A stretch of DNA of 64,000 nt, from positions 1 to 64,000 of the forward strand of contig JAMPIV010021234.1 in the NCBI GenBank assembly GCA_024509875.1, written 5' to 3'. This stretch comes from Oreohelix idahoensis (lineage: Eukaryota > Mollusca > Gastropoda > Stylommatophora > Oreohelicidae). The notes under the pieces were generated by a model. It saw nothing but the letters and a program-made list of their open reading frames with translations. It had not been told where the DNA came from and searched no databases. Position 1 is the stretch's first letter; each line of letters begins with the position of its first letter. The position numbers were made by a program, and so were the translations under genes. This document shows positions 1 through 11,513 of this stretch, piece after piece.

Positions 1-140
1 GAAAGAGTCTTTTGCACTGCACCATCAAGACAAGAGACAGAAGACGTTGGAGATCCATTGCAACTGACCGTCAATGTGGAGATGGCACCTGATGATGGTG
101 ATGATGATTACGATGATGATGTTGAAGATGATGATGTATA
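1..140 (+). mobile_element. Possible 3' end of a LINE with GAT-rich tail
   Basis: One frame reads a short basic stretch (around DRRRWRSIATD) followed by stops and then a GATGAT-rich simple run. This resembles the C-terminal end and 3' tail of the non-LTR retrotransposons found elsewhere in this window, for example near 15.2 kb. The match is short and the element would begin left of the window, so the assignment is tentative. Confidence 0.3.
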
Positions 141-764
141 AACACCTATTTATGAAAGTCTGTAACTTTATGTTTGCCTAATTTTTGTAACTCCCCAAGA
201 CGATATGACTGCCTTGATATTTGAGTTTATCAAATCTTTTTTTTATCTTTTTTATTTTTTGTTGGACAATATTTCCTTTGATATCACAAAATCCCCGATA
301 CAAAGATAGCTCCACTTGCCCTTTGTATTCTTATTTTCATATCACCATATTTTTTTTTCCAAATTTGTCTATAATAACGCTGATAAGATGGTGATAATGC
401 AGTGTTCTGTATAAGTATATATTTATAGTGTTGAAGTTTCATTGTCTCTGAATCAGATGTGACAAATTTGAAATAACTATACTTACAAATGTCTTTGATA
501 TATTTGACTTTTTCGGTAATGTTCACCTTTAGCCTCACCGATGTCCTATTGTAACTTTTCGTTTACTTTGTACTTGGAATTGGAGTTTACAAGTAAGGAA
601 ACATTCGTACGAAATACGAATAGCATAAATGATGTTCCTCCGGTAATCACAATAAATAATTATAACCACAACGTTACAAAATTAATAAATAAATATAATT
701 AATTTGTTTGTAAGATAATGACATGTATTGACTTTAAAACATACAGAAATATTTTAAAATACCT

Positions 765-945
765 GTTAGCTCCCTAAGGAGCATAGGCCTTCAACAAACG
801 CATGCCAAATCCTCCTGTCAGATGCCTTTCGCGCGAGGTCTTTCCACGAATTCCTCTTCTTTTTCAGTTCTGTATCTAGTTATCTTGTCTGTGTGTGTGT
901 GTGTTTGTTTTTTTTTTTTTTTGGTTTACCTCTGACTCTCTTTAA
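765..945 (-). mobile_element. LINE-B 3' fragment
   Basis: On the minus strand this matches the 3' end of the LINE family best preserved at 34.8-35.1 kb. The diagnostic block is the phrase at 770-800 (ctccctaaggagcatagg), the reverse complement of the family's terminal 'tatgctcc...gagct' motif. It is short, decayed and interrupted by a TG microsatellite. Confidence 0.55.
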
Positions 946-1029
946 TAATTATAATCAAAGTGTGGTTATATATATAAATATATGTATAAAACACTGTGAT
1001 TATAATTATTAAAGAGCATATATATAAAA

Positions 1030-1290
1030 AGGTAAAGATAGTCCCATAGCAGATACTGCCGTAGGAGAATGAAGTGTTAGAGACTTCACTATACTAGGTC
1101 CAGCATCAAGAGGTGGGGTGTGACTAGTTCCCTTCCTCGATACTTTTCCTTCCCTAACTCAAGAGCAAAGTCAGGTATCCATTTACAGCTGGGTAGACTG
1201 GAGCGCGATGATACCATGAATCGAACCCATCACCTTAGCCACGAGAGACCAGCGCTGTAACAACTCTGTGGATCGGACGCTTATATATCC
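1030..1290 (-). mobile_element. SINE-C, tRNA-derived SINE
   Basis: On the minus strand a tRNA-like head holds an A-box-like segment followed by the B box gggttcgattc. A body of about 190 bp follows, with landmarks cagtctacccagctgtaaat and cctagtatagtgaagtctc. The same body occurs in pieces at 32.4-33.1 kb and 54.6-54.8 kb. It would be transcribed by RNA polymerase III from the internal boxes and moved by a partner LINE (family knowledge). Confidence 0.6.
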
Positions 1291-2084
1291 TAATTATCAC
1301 GTCACTGTGTTAACAAGTCGCAATAAATAATTATTGAAAGTACAATAACGATCGTAATCTTATGATACTGTACTTACTAATTTATGGTGTTGCGAAATAT
1401 TTAGCTTTAGCGCTGTGCGAAATATTAGTTGTATATAACTAAACAACAAGTACGCGGCACAAACAAGTAGCCTATGCTGCAGCGACAGAAACGCATTAAA
1501 TCTTGATTAAAAAGTCGATATGGATATCGTACGAATGTTTGCTTAAAGTCGTACGAATGTTTGCTTAAAGTCGATGTACAAAGTAAACGAAAAGTTACAA
1601 AAGGACATCGGTGGGGCTAAAGGCGAACATTACCACTTTTTCTATGGGCCATTAAAAAAATTTTTTTTTGTTTCTTCTTACCACTTGCACTCTTTGGAGT
1701 CATGGTGACAAACAGTCATTGGTTGAAATGAAAAGCAGTGTAACGTGTGCGTGATTTCGCCTAAATGTCTATCAGTCCGATCACCAATTAAATCACCAAC
1801 ACAATTAGGGGTAGGATTTGTATTATGATTCCTAAACCCAAGCCTAACCCTTTCATCTTATTACTACGTCTCTGAATTCTCATTTAAGGCAGTATCGATA
1901 CAGCACTTGCAGCTTGTTTCATACATCTTTCTCGCAATTTGCAATCTTCCTCGCCTGTTATTTAAATAGTGACTATGTTTGACACTGACGGCACGATAGT
2001 ATGAATCTGCTATTTATTAGCGTATTCATCAACATCTGTTTTCTAAGTTGCCAATAAATAAATAAATCAGTACCCTTTAGCTTA

Positions 2085-2625
2085 CCAAGGAACGTATGCC
2101 TTTACCAAACTCATTCCATCTCACCTTGTCACGAGCTATCAGCCCAAGGTCTTTCTATTTCTTAAGTACCCGTTTTACGTCCGTCTCCAGTTCTTTCCTC
2201 TATTTGTTATTCAGTCTACGTCTACATCTCGTAACATGGGGATTTCAGTACGAGAACTGTCTTGTAATAGTATCAGCATGTTTTCTCAATGTGTGCACAA
2301 TCCATCGCCTCTTTTTTTTTATCTCTTGTTCCACCGGCATATGTTTTCTTCTTTTCATCAGTCCCACATTTGTGACTTTGACGTACCATTTTTATCCCTC
2401 TCTTCTTGTCATCAGTCCCACATTTGTGACTTTGACGTACCATTTCTATCCCTCTCTTCTTGTCATCAGTCCTTCATTTGTGACTTTGACGTACCATTTT
2501 TATCCCTCTCTTCTTGTCATCAGTCCCACATTTGTGACTTTGACGTACCATTTTTATCCCTCTCTTCTTCTCACCGTTCTTTTTTGATTCCTTCGTTGTA
2601 AAATTACTAAACTGCACATTGTTAA
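2085..2625 (-). mobile_element. LINE-B 3' relic containing a minisatellite
   Basis: Minus-strand remnant of the LINE-B C-terminal coding region and 3' end, recognisable from the block after 2075 and from the 'ttcttgtcatcagtcccaca' segment, which is the complement of the family's 'tgtgg(a/g)actgatgacaagaa'. It has many stops and cannot encode a working protein. Confidence 0.55.
2356..2571. repeat. 54-bp minisatellite, 4 copies
   Basis: Units start at 2356, 2410, 2464 and 2518, each 54 bp and nearly identical. Because 54 is a multiple of three, reading frames stay open across it and give repetitive ORFs on both strands; these are artefacts of the repeat. The unit includes the LINE-B segment at which the 11.5-kb minisatellite also arose. 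Confidence 0.9.
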
Positions 2626-5490
2626 ATTTGATTTTCTCATAACTTGATATTGCATACACATTCCCTACAAAGGTAATACAGTAGTTCAGAACTGTAGTCA
2701 AAAGTATCGTAGGTCAGTAAGGTATAAAATTGTATCTATGTTTGTTGAAAACGAAACAATACAGGTAATTGCAATTAATCACTGTGTGGCTTTAATTATT
2801 GTCGTTTGAGGTGTTGTGACGACTTGCCCAATCTTCTCTTCTTTTTTATTATTATTTATGAGCTGCTATTTTTTATCATCTTCAGTGCATGATCGAGAAG
2901 CCCGTAAAGTCACGGGGAATGTCACTTGCGGATATTCTCCTAGCGTTCAGTGGTTTTCTCCTCGCGTCTAATACTATTTTTAGATACGACGTCATTGTTG
3001 ACCCCTGACCTCGGTAGCTAGAAACCTGTTTTAATTTAGGACCTACATAAACTTAGATAGAACCAGTTTATGCCACTTTCGGAACCCCCCACGTGACTTT
3101 TAACGTTATTGATTGGAGCGTCTATATGATGCTAAGGTCACATGATGCACGCTTCGGATCACGTGCCCCAAGCGGAAATGACCCGCTAAAAGTGCGGCAA
3201 ATCCAGCCATTTTCCACTTGCCCAGGAAACCTTGAGACAGCTAGACCTAATCTAGATATCGGCGAATTCACGCATTAAAAGCATTGAAGCCACGTGTCTA
3301 AATTGTGATTATGGTCCATCTCTGAGTAGGTATGTGAAAATCTCGTTAGAAAATAATATTGTGATGAAATGTGTAGTACCTTAGAAAATCGACGCAAAAT
3401 TGGTATAACTGCGTTTACTTTATTCATATTTTTGTTTTACGATCACATCCAGCCACATGTGATCGGGTGTATTTTATGATCCCACGGGATATGTACAACA
3501 TGTTCATAAGAATGTTAACGGGAATATATATATATCTATTAATTTCCATATTATTTGATTATTTTTGACCCGACGTTTAGACTAGCGGAAATTAATATTA
3601 ACGATAATGTGACAGACCGTGACATATATTCATTATAAATTATATGACGATGCGACCAGACATGAAGTGTTGTGATAATGTTGTCAGACAAATCTCAAAC
3701 ACTGGTGTCCAATTATTTGTTAAATTCATCATAATTGACATGACGATTAGGCTAGAGGCACAGAACTAGAATACTGTTGCCGACATTTCTATGATAAATT
3801 TGGTGGGTTTAACTGACATTTATAATAATTCATCGGGTTAAGTTGACGATAAATCAGTCTAAAGAATTATAATACTGCCACTGGGGCAGAGAAATATAAT
3901 AAAGGACAGAAAGGAGAAACTTGAATTCAAGATTAGGCTCTAGACATATGATGTTAGAGACTAAAATACGAGATGACTGGCAGACGGACGGCTTAGGGAA
4001 AGACTGCTTTCTAAAGCTAGAAAATTAATGAAGCCGTCGTATTTGTCTTCAGTCTATCGTGGAGCCTTGCACGACAGTCCAATCTCAGAGCAGAATACGG
4101 AGTGGAGCACAGAGAAGGCAAATCCGAACCATTCAAGACCTACCTGATGCAACGTCATAAGGAGACCGGAGAACTAACCACGCTTCACTATCAGCCGGGG
4201 GCTGAAAAGCTAAGTTCCTATAGAAAGGGAACTCACCTATATCAATGCCATATTTTTGTCATCCATGATGAAAAACACTTGATGTGAGACACATAGTACA
4301 TACAGCAGACACTAATTCCATCGACAATACTATCATTCACCATCTATTCATTTTAATTGCAATAAACCAATTGGGTGTATATAATGTACCCCATGCTTTG
4401 TTCCTTCTATTAGATGTTGAATATTGTCTGATGTTTATCTTCCTTTATAAGGGAGGGGGGGGGGGGGCCTCGTAAAATATAATATAATTTAAAGGATAAC
4501 AATAATAGATAACTGAGAAGGGGACTATGGTAGCGAGAGACCAAATATCTCCTTACAACCTTTTCCAGACCTTGTCTAGTTAGGAGAATTTACCCTTTTC
4601 GTCACCCTTCAGAAGTGGGAAAACCCAACAGCAATTCTTGAGCCAAATTTTCCACATTCATATCTATTATTTCTTCTAATAAATTCTTATCTTTCAAACG
4701 CTACGCGACAGGTGTGTTGCTGTCTTTACTAATTAGGGTTTGCCCATTAATTAAGATTGTTGTTTGTACACGTCATTTATTGTATTTTTCTGTTGTGAAA
4801 GTGATATACAGATCGTCTTCGACTTACGACGTTTGCGACTTACGACTACTCGTACTTACGGCGCGCGTCCTCGAAGTACTGTACACTTATTGTTTCATTA
4901 CTTATTACAGTACGGGACAGAAGTACAAAGTCGATCTCAAAATCATTTTAAATATATAAAAGCTAATTAACATAAAGAATGGACGTTAAAACAAAGTCAT
5001 AGAGGACCTTAACTCTATGTTTTTACTTCTGTCTTTATTGCAGTAAATATTTAATGACTTTGGAAGCAACACAACGTGAGTACACATGTTCATTCTTCTT
5101 CAGGTACCACGACTTGTAGCGTTGGCAATCATGTCTTTCCACATGGTCCTATCTGCAGTACCCATTTATCAGTTCGGTTGTTGACCTCTTTGTATACCAG
5201 GATGTCAAACTGCCCGGTATTATTTCTCTTTGTTGTCCTCTATCCGTTTTGTCCTTCAAGTTTTTTTTCCCGGTTGTCAGAAGATATTTCAGCTTTCTTT
5301 TTTAATACCAGTAGTTGTATTGCTTTCAGTGATTACTGACTATCAGAACGGATCCACCAAAACAATGTCTCGGCTGACGCAAGGTAGGGCGCTTGGGTAA
5401 AGAGGTCAAGCTGTTGCCCGTGCAGCATGACCCACGAAGCTGGTGAACCCAGAGGAACGTCGTACCCGATACCATCTGGCACCAGAACAC
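2626..5490. other. Unassigned AT-rich DNA
   Basis: No convincing gene was found. It contains a G-run at about 4449-4467 and a pair of 'cgacttacgac' motifs at about 4819-4847 that recur at 57.8 and 58.6 kb. The short open frame at 4102-4287 has no recognisable domain. Confidence 0.5.
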
Positions 5491-5495
5491 ATCTA

Positions 5496-5745
5496 CAGGG
5501 TGTCCGAAAAGTTACTGTGCATGTAAATATACGGCAGACTAGAGTAGCGGTTTTGATGTGAGAGTTGTCCGTTCTACCCAAGGCGTGACCTTGACAACAG
5601 ACGAGAGCAATATGAAGAAGCGTGTTCAGTCATGTCTTGAGGCCCATGGTGGACATTTCCAACATCTGTTGTAGAAGGAACTGCTGCGTGGTACTGCAAC
5701 GTTGTACGAGATACTTTACTGCACAGTAACTTTTAGGACACCCTG
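5496..5745. mobile_element. Tc1/mariner-type MITE, 250 bp, with TA duplication
   Basis: It begins cagggtgtccgaaaagttac and ends with the near-perfect reverse complement (gtaacttttaggacaccctg), flanked by TA on both sides (5494-5495 and 5746-5747). Terminal repeats are about 26 bp. Just inside the right end a plus-strand frame ends CLEAHGGHFQHLL before a stop. This closely resembles the C terminus of the Tc1-like transposase at 56.1 kb (CLQAHGGH). It therefore looks like an internally deleted Tc1/mariner element keeping its ends and the last codons of the transposase. Confidence 0.85.
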
Positions 5746-5749
5746 TATA

Positions 5750-6740
5750 TATGCAATACCTCATGTCCATTTGTATGATATACCTCATGTCCTTTGACAT
5801 TTTAGCGTCGAAAATATCGACTTGCTAGATAACATTATCCGATCAACATACGCATCTCTGCATCACCATTGGAGCTAGGAGCGCCCCCTCTCCCCTTTGT
5901 TTGGGAACACCACGCACAGCATTGTGAGGCAGCGTTCGCATTGGGTGCACCAGTGGGAACTCCACGCCCAACTTAGAATAGGATCATGTCATCTAAGGAA
6001 CCTCGTTTGATTTAATGAGCCATTCGCGGTTTGACCGTAAGTCAGAGCTATCTTCGTATTACATGCTTAAAGACAGTTGATTGGTTCCTTCTAACATGAG
6101 TGATATTTTTTTGTGCACATTGGTGTCTTTCGTGACATTTTCATTAGTCTTATTTAGCCATACATTGCGTTCTTAATTTTCTTCTGTAAAACCACATCTC
6201 TGTTGCCTCTAAGGATGTTCCTACTTGTTCACTAATTGTCCATGATTCACTTACGTATGTTAGGAATGGCTCTAATTAACACATGACTTCCTACCATTGA
6301 CAAAGACTATACATCAAAGTAAACAAAACAAAAATGAGAATTAGGACTGAGACAGATTTCCCCATAAAGATAACTGTTCAAATAAATACCAAAGTACACA
6401 TCTAATTTCTTCTGTAATAACATCAACAAAAAAAGAACCAACAAGATGATGAATCATTCATACATTTTGGCAGCGATAGCGACAAAGTTGAAGGAATAGA
6501 CCATTATAGAACAATAACAATACACGAGGTAAGAGACGATACACATTCTGATATTGAATTTGGAAACATTTGAAAACCAAAAGAAATAAGTGCGATAAAT
6601 AAATAAATATTTTCAGCTCCAATTTTAAAATCTATCACAATGTAAGGCTCTTAAACGTGGAGACAAACTACAGCAACAACTAAGAATTTGCAAACTTTCA
6701 TAAATGGATTGTTGCATAGATTAGAATTAATAATGAAATG
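5750..6740. other. Unassigned DNA
   Basis: No coding region, RNA gene or clear repeat was recognised here. Confidence 0.5.
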
Positions 6741-8760
6741 GCATGACAAGATCATCAATGTGGAATTGATGACAAGAATCAGACAAGTTGTCACTGGTTG
6801 CCTCCCCTTAGCTCTGCAATAGTGGTCCAACGGTGGCCAAAACTTAAAAGTAACTGATGTGGGTCTTCAAAGGTGTCTACCTTTGCACAAGGTCACTTTT
6901 GGCAGAGTTGTAGATAGAAGGATAATGATGCTTCTACCTCAACGGAAGGGAGTATCCACAAGATATTAAAAAAGCGAGAACAATGCTGCATTGACTGAGC
7001 ACGTTAACTCTAGTATCTGCCATCAACTTTTGTGAAGGATTATGTAATCGTATAATTCGTTAGCTCGTACAAGCCCCCAGCTGAGTTAATTCAGCTAATT
7101 TCCTCTTATTATTATTTAGCTCTGTTGGAGTGTATTTAAGTAATTGTCTGAGACATACGGATGTAGTACATTAAAAAATGATTAAATCAACTTTAGATTT
7201 GTCTTTATACAAGTAACAAATTTTATAATCTATTATGTTTAACAGTTATAAAAATGAATAATCGTTTAGAAAAAAGTATTCATCACAGTGTGATGTTATG
7301 GTTTTCGAAAATGGACAGTTCACTTGGCAGCTTTTAAGTTTTACTTAGTTGCCAATAGTTGTTTCTGCTCCTGCTGCTATTTTAGTCTTTGCAGAAAGAT
7401 GACTGGATCGCTCGCGTCCCTGGTCAAGATTTAAGAGTTGCAGCACGTTCCAAGTAGAATCAGGGAGTAACTGCAAAGCTGGTCCCGCGTCTTTAAGACC
7501 CGTCTGATGATGGTGTCTAGCGTCGACTTCGGGCCACTTATACCCTCACTTGTTCCAGAAATAGTACCCTGAACTGGTACCACCAAGCCAATCTTTAGGC
7601 TCGCAGACTGCTGGGTCAGAGACATAAAGGCACTTGTAGAGGCCTCTTACACTTTGTCAATAAGTTTCCACTTTGACTTGTGTTTGAGTTCCCTCAGATT
7701 CCGGTTTTCCGTGTTTAAATTGTAGCGTTTTCCTGGACTCTAAGTCCTCAATATGCTCCAACAAAGTCCGATCTGGTACTATTCTTAAATCTGGCTAGGT
7801 CTGGTTGTCTTCTTGGCGCGAGTGAATTTTCACAGTGCTTTCAACCGACTAAAGTGTCAGGTTATATTGCCCCTCTCGTTCCTGGCACGTGCTGCTTCTT
7901 ATTAGACCAGGCCCCAATCAGAAATATAGTTATGTTTACATCTCGAGTGCCAGCCAATAGTTTCAAACATGTGTGTTTAGGATGGGGTAATTCAAAATAA
8001 TTCCACTAGGAAATTTCTGTGCATTAATACAAAGATCATGTTTTCAGAATATGGATTGAAAACATCCGGTCACTCTCTCGGCAATGTTTACAAACAAGAT
8101 ATTACTTTTATCTAAAGTAATGTCTTTGTAACAAGGTGTGCAGGAAATTATTAGGTCATTCGTTTCCGCCGAGTGCATGCCGATAGGTCGATAATTTATA
8201 GCGGTGCACTACTAGGTAAACGTGACACGCTTTCACTATGCGAATATTGACCGGGCCCATCTTGGTTTTACCTGCGTCTTAATCTTAGCAAAGCCGAGAA
8301 GCGCAAAGCAAACATGATCAATTATCACTGAAGAATTGATAAGAAAATAGCAACTATCTGCTTGATAGCAGAGAAAAAAATTTGAACCGACCACGGAAAT
8401 TGGGTGTAATCAGTACTCACAACAAATGTAACTGACTACTGCCGGGGACGAAAAAAGATCTACCCAATGCTTATGTGACCCAAGTGCCAGTGGAACAGTA
8501 GATTAATAGAAGACGCTGTCGATGGATAGGGCATACATTGAGAAAATCTGCCAATAACATTACAAGGCGGTTCTTTTCATGGAATCTCCAGGGTAAGAGT
8601 GGTAGAGAGCGAAAAACGCACAGAAAAGAGAATTGGAGACATACATTAAATAGATAAAGAAAGCACTGGCATACCTGGAGTGGATGTTGTCATAGGACAG
8701 GAGGATTAGGCACGACAGTGTGATAGGCGTTAGTTGCCTGGGGGAGCTGAAGAGTAATGG
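6741..8760 (+). mobile_element. LINE-B 3' relic, split by a solo LTR
   Basis: Plus-strand LINE-B sequence (atgtggaattgatgacaaga at about 6760) stops at 6788 and resumes at 8481 with caagtgccagtgg. It runs on through a decayed C-terminal coding region to a terminal 'ggagctgaag' and a purine-rich GAA tail near 8770-8840. In uninterrupted copies (34.8 kb) cagacaagtgccagtg is continuous, so 6789-8480 is an insertion. Confidence 0.75.
6789..8480 (-). mobile_element. Solo LTR (about 1.69 kb), same superfamily as the 13.66-kb element
   Basis: Read on the minus strand, this aligns along its whole length with the 1.67-kb LTRs of the 13658-21139 element: the '3 prime' third (aggtagacacctttgaag block), the ggtaccag/gtactat block near 7560-7590, and the start region near 8400-8450. 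It is flanked by a 5-bp direct repeat caagt (6784-6788 and 8481-8485). No internal region is present, so it is a solo LTR left by LTR-LTR recombination. It is strongly diverged from the 13.66-kb LTRs and therefore old or from a sister subfamily. Confidence 0.8.
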
Positions 8761-8905
8761 TGAAGACGAACAGGAGGAGAAGAAGAAGAAGAAGATGAAT
8801 AAGAAGACGGAGAAGAGTAGGAGGAAGAAGAAAAAGAAACAGTTACAGACCCGAACGTAAATACCAGTATTAATAAAGATAGAAATGCTTTCAGCTTTCC
8901 AGACT

Positions 8906-9188
8906 TCCAGGGAGCCGCGGTAGCATAATGGTTAGTGCACTGGCTTCCTAGCTCAGTGGTCCATGGTTCGATCCTCAGATGAGGTGGGATTTTTTAGGCC
9001 GCAAACGGCTCCGGGGTCGACCCAGCCTCATGAATTGGGTACCAGAGCAACTCTGGGAAGGTTAAGGCGGCCGGTGTGATGCTGACCACATCACCCCTAG
9101 TGTGCCGATGGTCAAGAAAATATGGCCTAACACCATATTCCCAATATGCCTCAGTGGGCGTTTTAACGGGATACTTTACCTTTTACCT
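8906..9188 (+). mobile_element. SINE-A, tRNA-derived SINE (full length)
   Basis: The tRNA-like head has an A-box region (tagcataatggttagtgcac) and a B box (ggttcgatcc). The body of about 200 bp contains accagagcaactctgggaag and ends in a ttttacc-rich tail. Short direct repeats tttccagact flank it (8896-8905 and 9189-9198). Two more copies lie at 25.6 and 27.9 kb. Confidence 0.88.
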
Positions 9189-9199
9189 TTTCCAGACTC

Positions 9200-9955
9200 C
9201 ATTATAAACTCTGGAGATGTCTCTTAAAAATGTATAATAGGTTGTTCAATACAAATGTTAAATGTGTTAACTCCCTTGGTCGAACACGTGACAGGATACC
9301 ATACAAGAAGGATCATTTCATTTTGTGCAGCTGGCCTCCTTTTAGGAAGTTTGCACCAATGCATTCATGACATTCATAATATTTGAATGCGAAAAAAAGA
9401 AGGTGGGGGAGAGGGGGAGGGGATAGAGCATGGTTGCAGGTCAAGAAAAAATTATTAATATACTCTGTAGACCCGATTTAACGTGGTTCGATTGTTATTT
9501 TTATTAGAATTGACGTCAATGCACTCCAGGCAACTCATGGGTGATCAGATTCCCTCAACAAATGTCTAATTGTTCCTGTTGTGAGCTGGTTGTATACACG
9601 CTTGATGCATCCTCTCATACGTCCATCCCTGCTGGTCTTACGTTTGATGCCAAACTGCAGCAATCTTTGCCTTGATGATTCATCGATTGCAGTGGCATTC
9701 TCTAATAGGCGATCATTAATTGCGGCTAGATATAATACGGGATCGTATATATCACGATCAGAGGTTGTACTCCAAGTTTTACCATTAGCTTCTTCTTCTT
9801 TCTTCTTCCATCCTTAGCCATCAACCGGCAAAGCAGTATGTGGCCAGTACGCCTAGTGGCGTCTTAGGGCAACAACAAATTGATCAATCTATCGCTGTTT
9901 CCACCACGCCTAGTGGCGTCTTTGTGGAACAAAAACAGACCAAACAATCTATCAT
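9200..9955. other. Unassigned DNA
   Basis: No recognisable gene. Two copies of 'cgcctagtggcgtctt' lie about 60 bp apart near 9849 and 9906, forming a small imperfect tandem of unknown origin. Confidence 0.4.
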
Positions 9956-9959
9956 TGTT

Positions 9960-10140
9960 TCCGTAATCAGATTGGTTGGCAAGCAGGTGATCAGCCCACT
10001 GTGCGAAGTTTTTACGGGATGGGGTAAACAGCCCCATGCCCATACCCTCCTTAGTCGCCTTTTACGACATGCGTGGTAGGGTGCAGTGTTACTATTCTTT
10101 GCTCCCCTTTCAGGCCCCGGTAACACACGGGTGTTTACCA
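9960..10140 (+). mobile_element. SINE-E-like element with conserved 3' domain
   Basis: The stretch ccttagtcgccttttacgac ... agggtgcagtgttactattc ... ccccggtaacac recurs in diverged form at 11.1, 42.75 and 56.8 kb. Recurrence of one conserved block in otherwise different surroundings is typical of SINE 3' domains. I do not see a clear tRNA head here, so the class is inferred. Confidence 0.45.
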
Positions 10141-10624
10141 TTAGCACATGCTTCATATTTGAACGATTCACGAGATTAGCAATAAAAACACAAAACACTT
10201 GAGGAAAATCATTGTTATTCCACATCCAAAATCAAAAATATGCATGGTTTACTTATTTGTATGACTATACTTTTTTTTGTATTGGCATACATTAGACGTT
10301 CTTCGAGTTGCTGAATTGAGTCAAACGTTGAGAATTTACCCCAACAAAAATGAAATTCGATACAACGAGGCCTCACAACGCGGTACCAAAGTTTGAACCC
10401 CGCCTTCCGCGTTATATCCGGTCTACCGTATATTAGCTAAGGTCAAGGACCATTTCATTTCTCGACGTTCCTGAATGAACATAAAAGTTATAGTCTACAT
10501 ATTGGATTGTGTTAGAATCTTTCATGTAACTATTTATCAGAGTAGCAATTAAAATCCATTTCGGACGTCAATATTTTAACAAATTCCAGTTCTGTTCTAA
10601 ATACATTTAATTATCATTATTTTT

Positions 10625-10735
10625 CTTTTCGCTTCCTACGGAGCATACAGCCACATCACAAGCTGGTCTCCTCGCAGAAAACCTGCACAAAGCATACGCA
10701 TCATCTTGCAACAGTGGATCATGTAGAAATGTGTT
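10625..10735 (-). repeat. Dispersed repeat F fragment
   Basis: Minus-strand copy of a repeat also at about 23.96-24.16, 37.44-37.62, 42.04-42.26 and (inverted) 42.28-42.38 kb. The shared block reads, in family orientation, gcaagat...gtgcagg.tttctgc.agg.gaccagct. The copy at 37.6 kb ends in a GAT-rich tail, so it may be the 3' region of a further LINE family. Confidence 0.5.
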
Positions 10736-10749
10736 TTACTTGATGAGAT

Positions 10750-11092
10750 TCATCATCATCTCATCTCAACCCGTAACCCGTCATGGGTCGTAGGGGTGCC
10801 ATGGTGGAAGCATCAGCAGACAGGGTCCTCCACTGCTCTCTATCCTCAGCAATGCGTACAAGTGTGGAAAAACCGTGTCCTGCCCATTCTTTGATGTTAT
10901 CAGCCCAGGATTTTCTCTGCCTTCCTCTTCTCCGTTTACCTTCGACTGTTCCCTGAAGGATCGTTTTCGAAAGGGAGTCATGACGAGTTACATGCCCAAA
11001 CCAGGCAAGCTTTCGACGTTTCACTACTGACTAAAGTGGTTCTTGGTGGCCTGTATACGTGTTTATTTTCTCTGTTTATTTACAATGGTTTT
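10750..11092 (-). mobile_element. LINE-A, severely 5'-truncated copy
   Basis: Minus-strand copy of the last 0.3 kb of LINE-A. Its open C-terminal frame (10761-11024, 87 codons) is identical to the C terminus of the 14.1-kb copy apart from the first residue, covering RKLAWFGHVTRHDSLSK through MTGYGLR. The 3' tail is a GATGA run at 10750-10768. The 10-bp string ttgatgagat flanks it at 10740-10749 and 11093-11102, a plausible target duplication, although it resembles the tail itself. High identity to the 14-kb copy implies fairly recent activity. Confidence 0.85.
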
Positions 11093-11100
11093 TTGATGAG

Positions 11101-11216
11101 ATGACCAGTCTCATACACAACCTCATGATAGTTGCCTTGTACCTGAGGGTACAGTCGTCCTATTCTGTTTTTTGTCTTTTCAGAGACCCCCGGGAACTAT
11201 AAGGGGCATACAAATA
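11101..11216 (+). mobile_element. SINE-E-like fragment
   Basis: It contains cctgagggtacag, tattctgttttt and ttttcagagacccccggga in the same order as the copies at 42.75 and 56.8 kb. It is short and decayed. Confidence 0.4.
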
Positions 11217-11223
11217 TTAAAGC

Positions 11224-11513
11224 AATCAGTCAATACCATTTTGTTGCCCAAGGAGTATTGGCCTTCAACAAACACATGCCAAGTCTTCCTGTCACGTGCC
11301 ATCATCTCAAGCTCTTTCCACGTTTTCCTCATCATGTTCACTTCTGTCTCCTATTCTTTTATCCACGTAATTCTTGGTCTACCTCTGCCTCTCGTACCCT
11401 GCGGGTTCCAGAACAAAGACTGCTTTGTAATGCTATCCACAGGTTTCCTTAATGTGTGTCCTATTCTTCAACATCGTCGTCTTCTTAACTCTTATTCCAC
11501 TGGCACTTGTCTG
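11224..11513 (-). mobile_element. LINE-B 3' relic
   Basis: Minus-strand C-terminal coding relic of LINE-B: the complement of the terminal motif near 11250, then the complement of the 'cggaacccg' and 'ggtagaccaag' landmarks at about 11370-11410. Stops and frameshifts are present. A minisatellite follows it directly at 11514. Confidence 0.7.

Larger units (their letters stand above)
505..1645. repeat. Imperfect long inverted repeat (arms about 505-625 and 1527-1645)
   Basis: The left arm around 517-580 reappears as its reverse complement around 1575-1633. The shared core includes acttttcgtttactttgtac (left) against gtacaaagtaaacgaaaagt (right), and both arms carry acattcgtacga or its complement. 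The right arm has a local 23-bp duplication of cgtacgaatgtttgcttaaag. About 0.9 kb lies between the arms, including a LINE-B piece, a TG/T run near 892-922 and a SINE-C. It may be a foldback or long-TIR DNA element; no transposase is seen. Confidence 0.55.
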
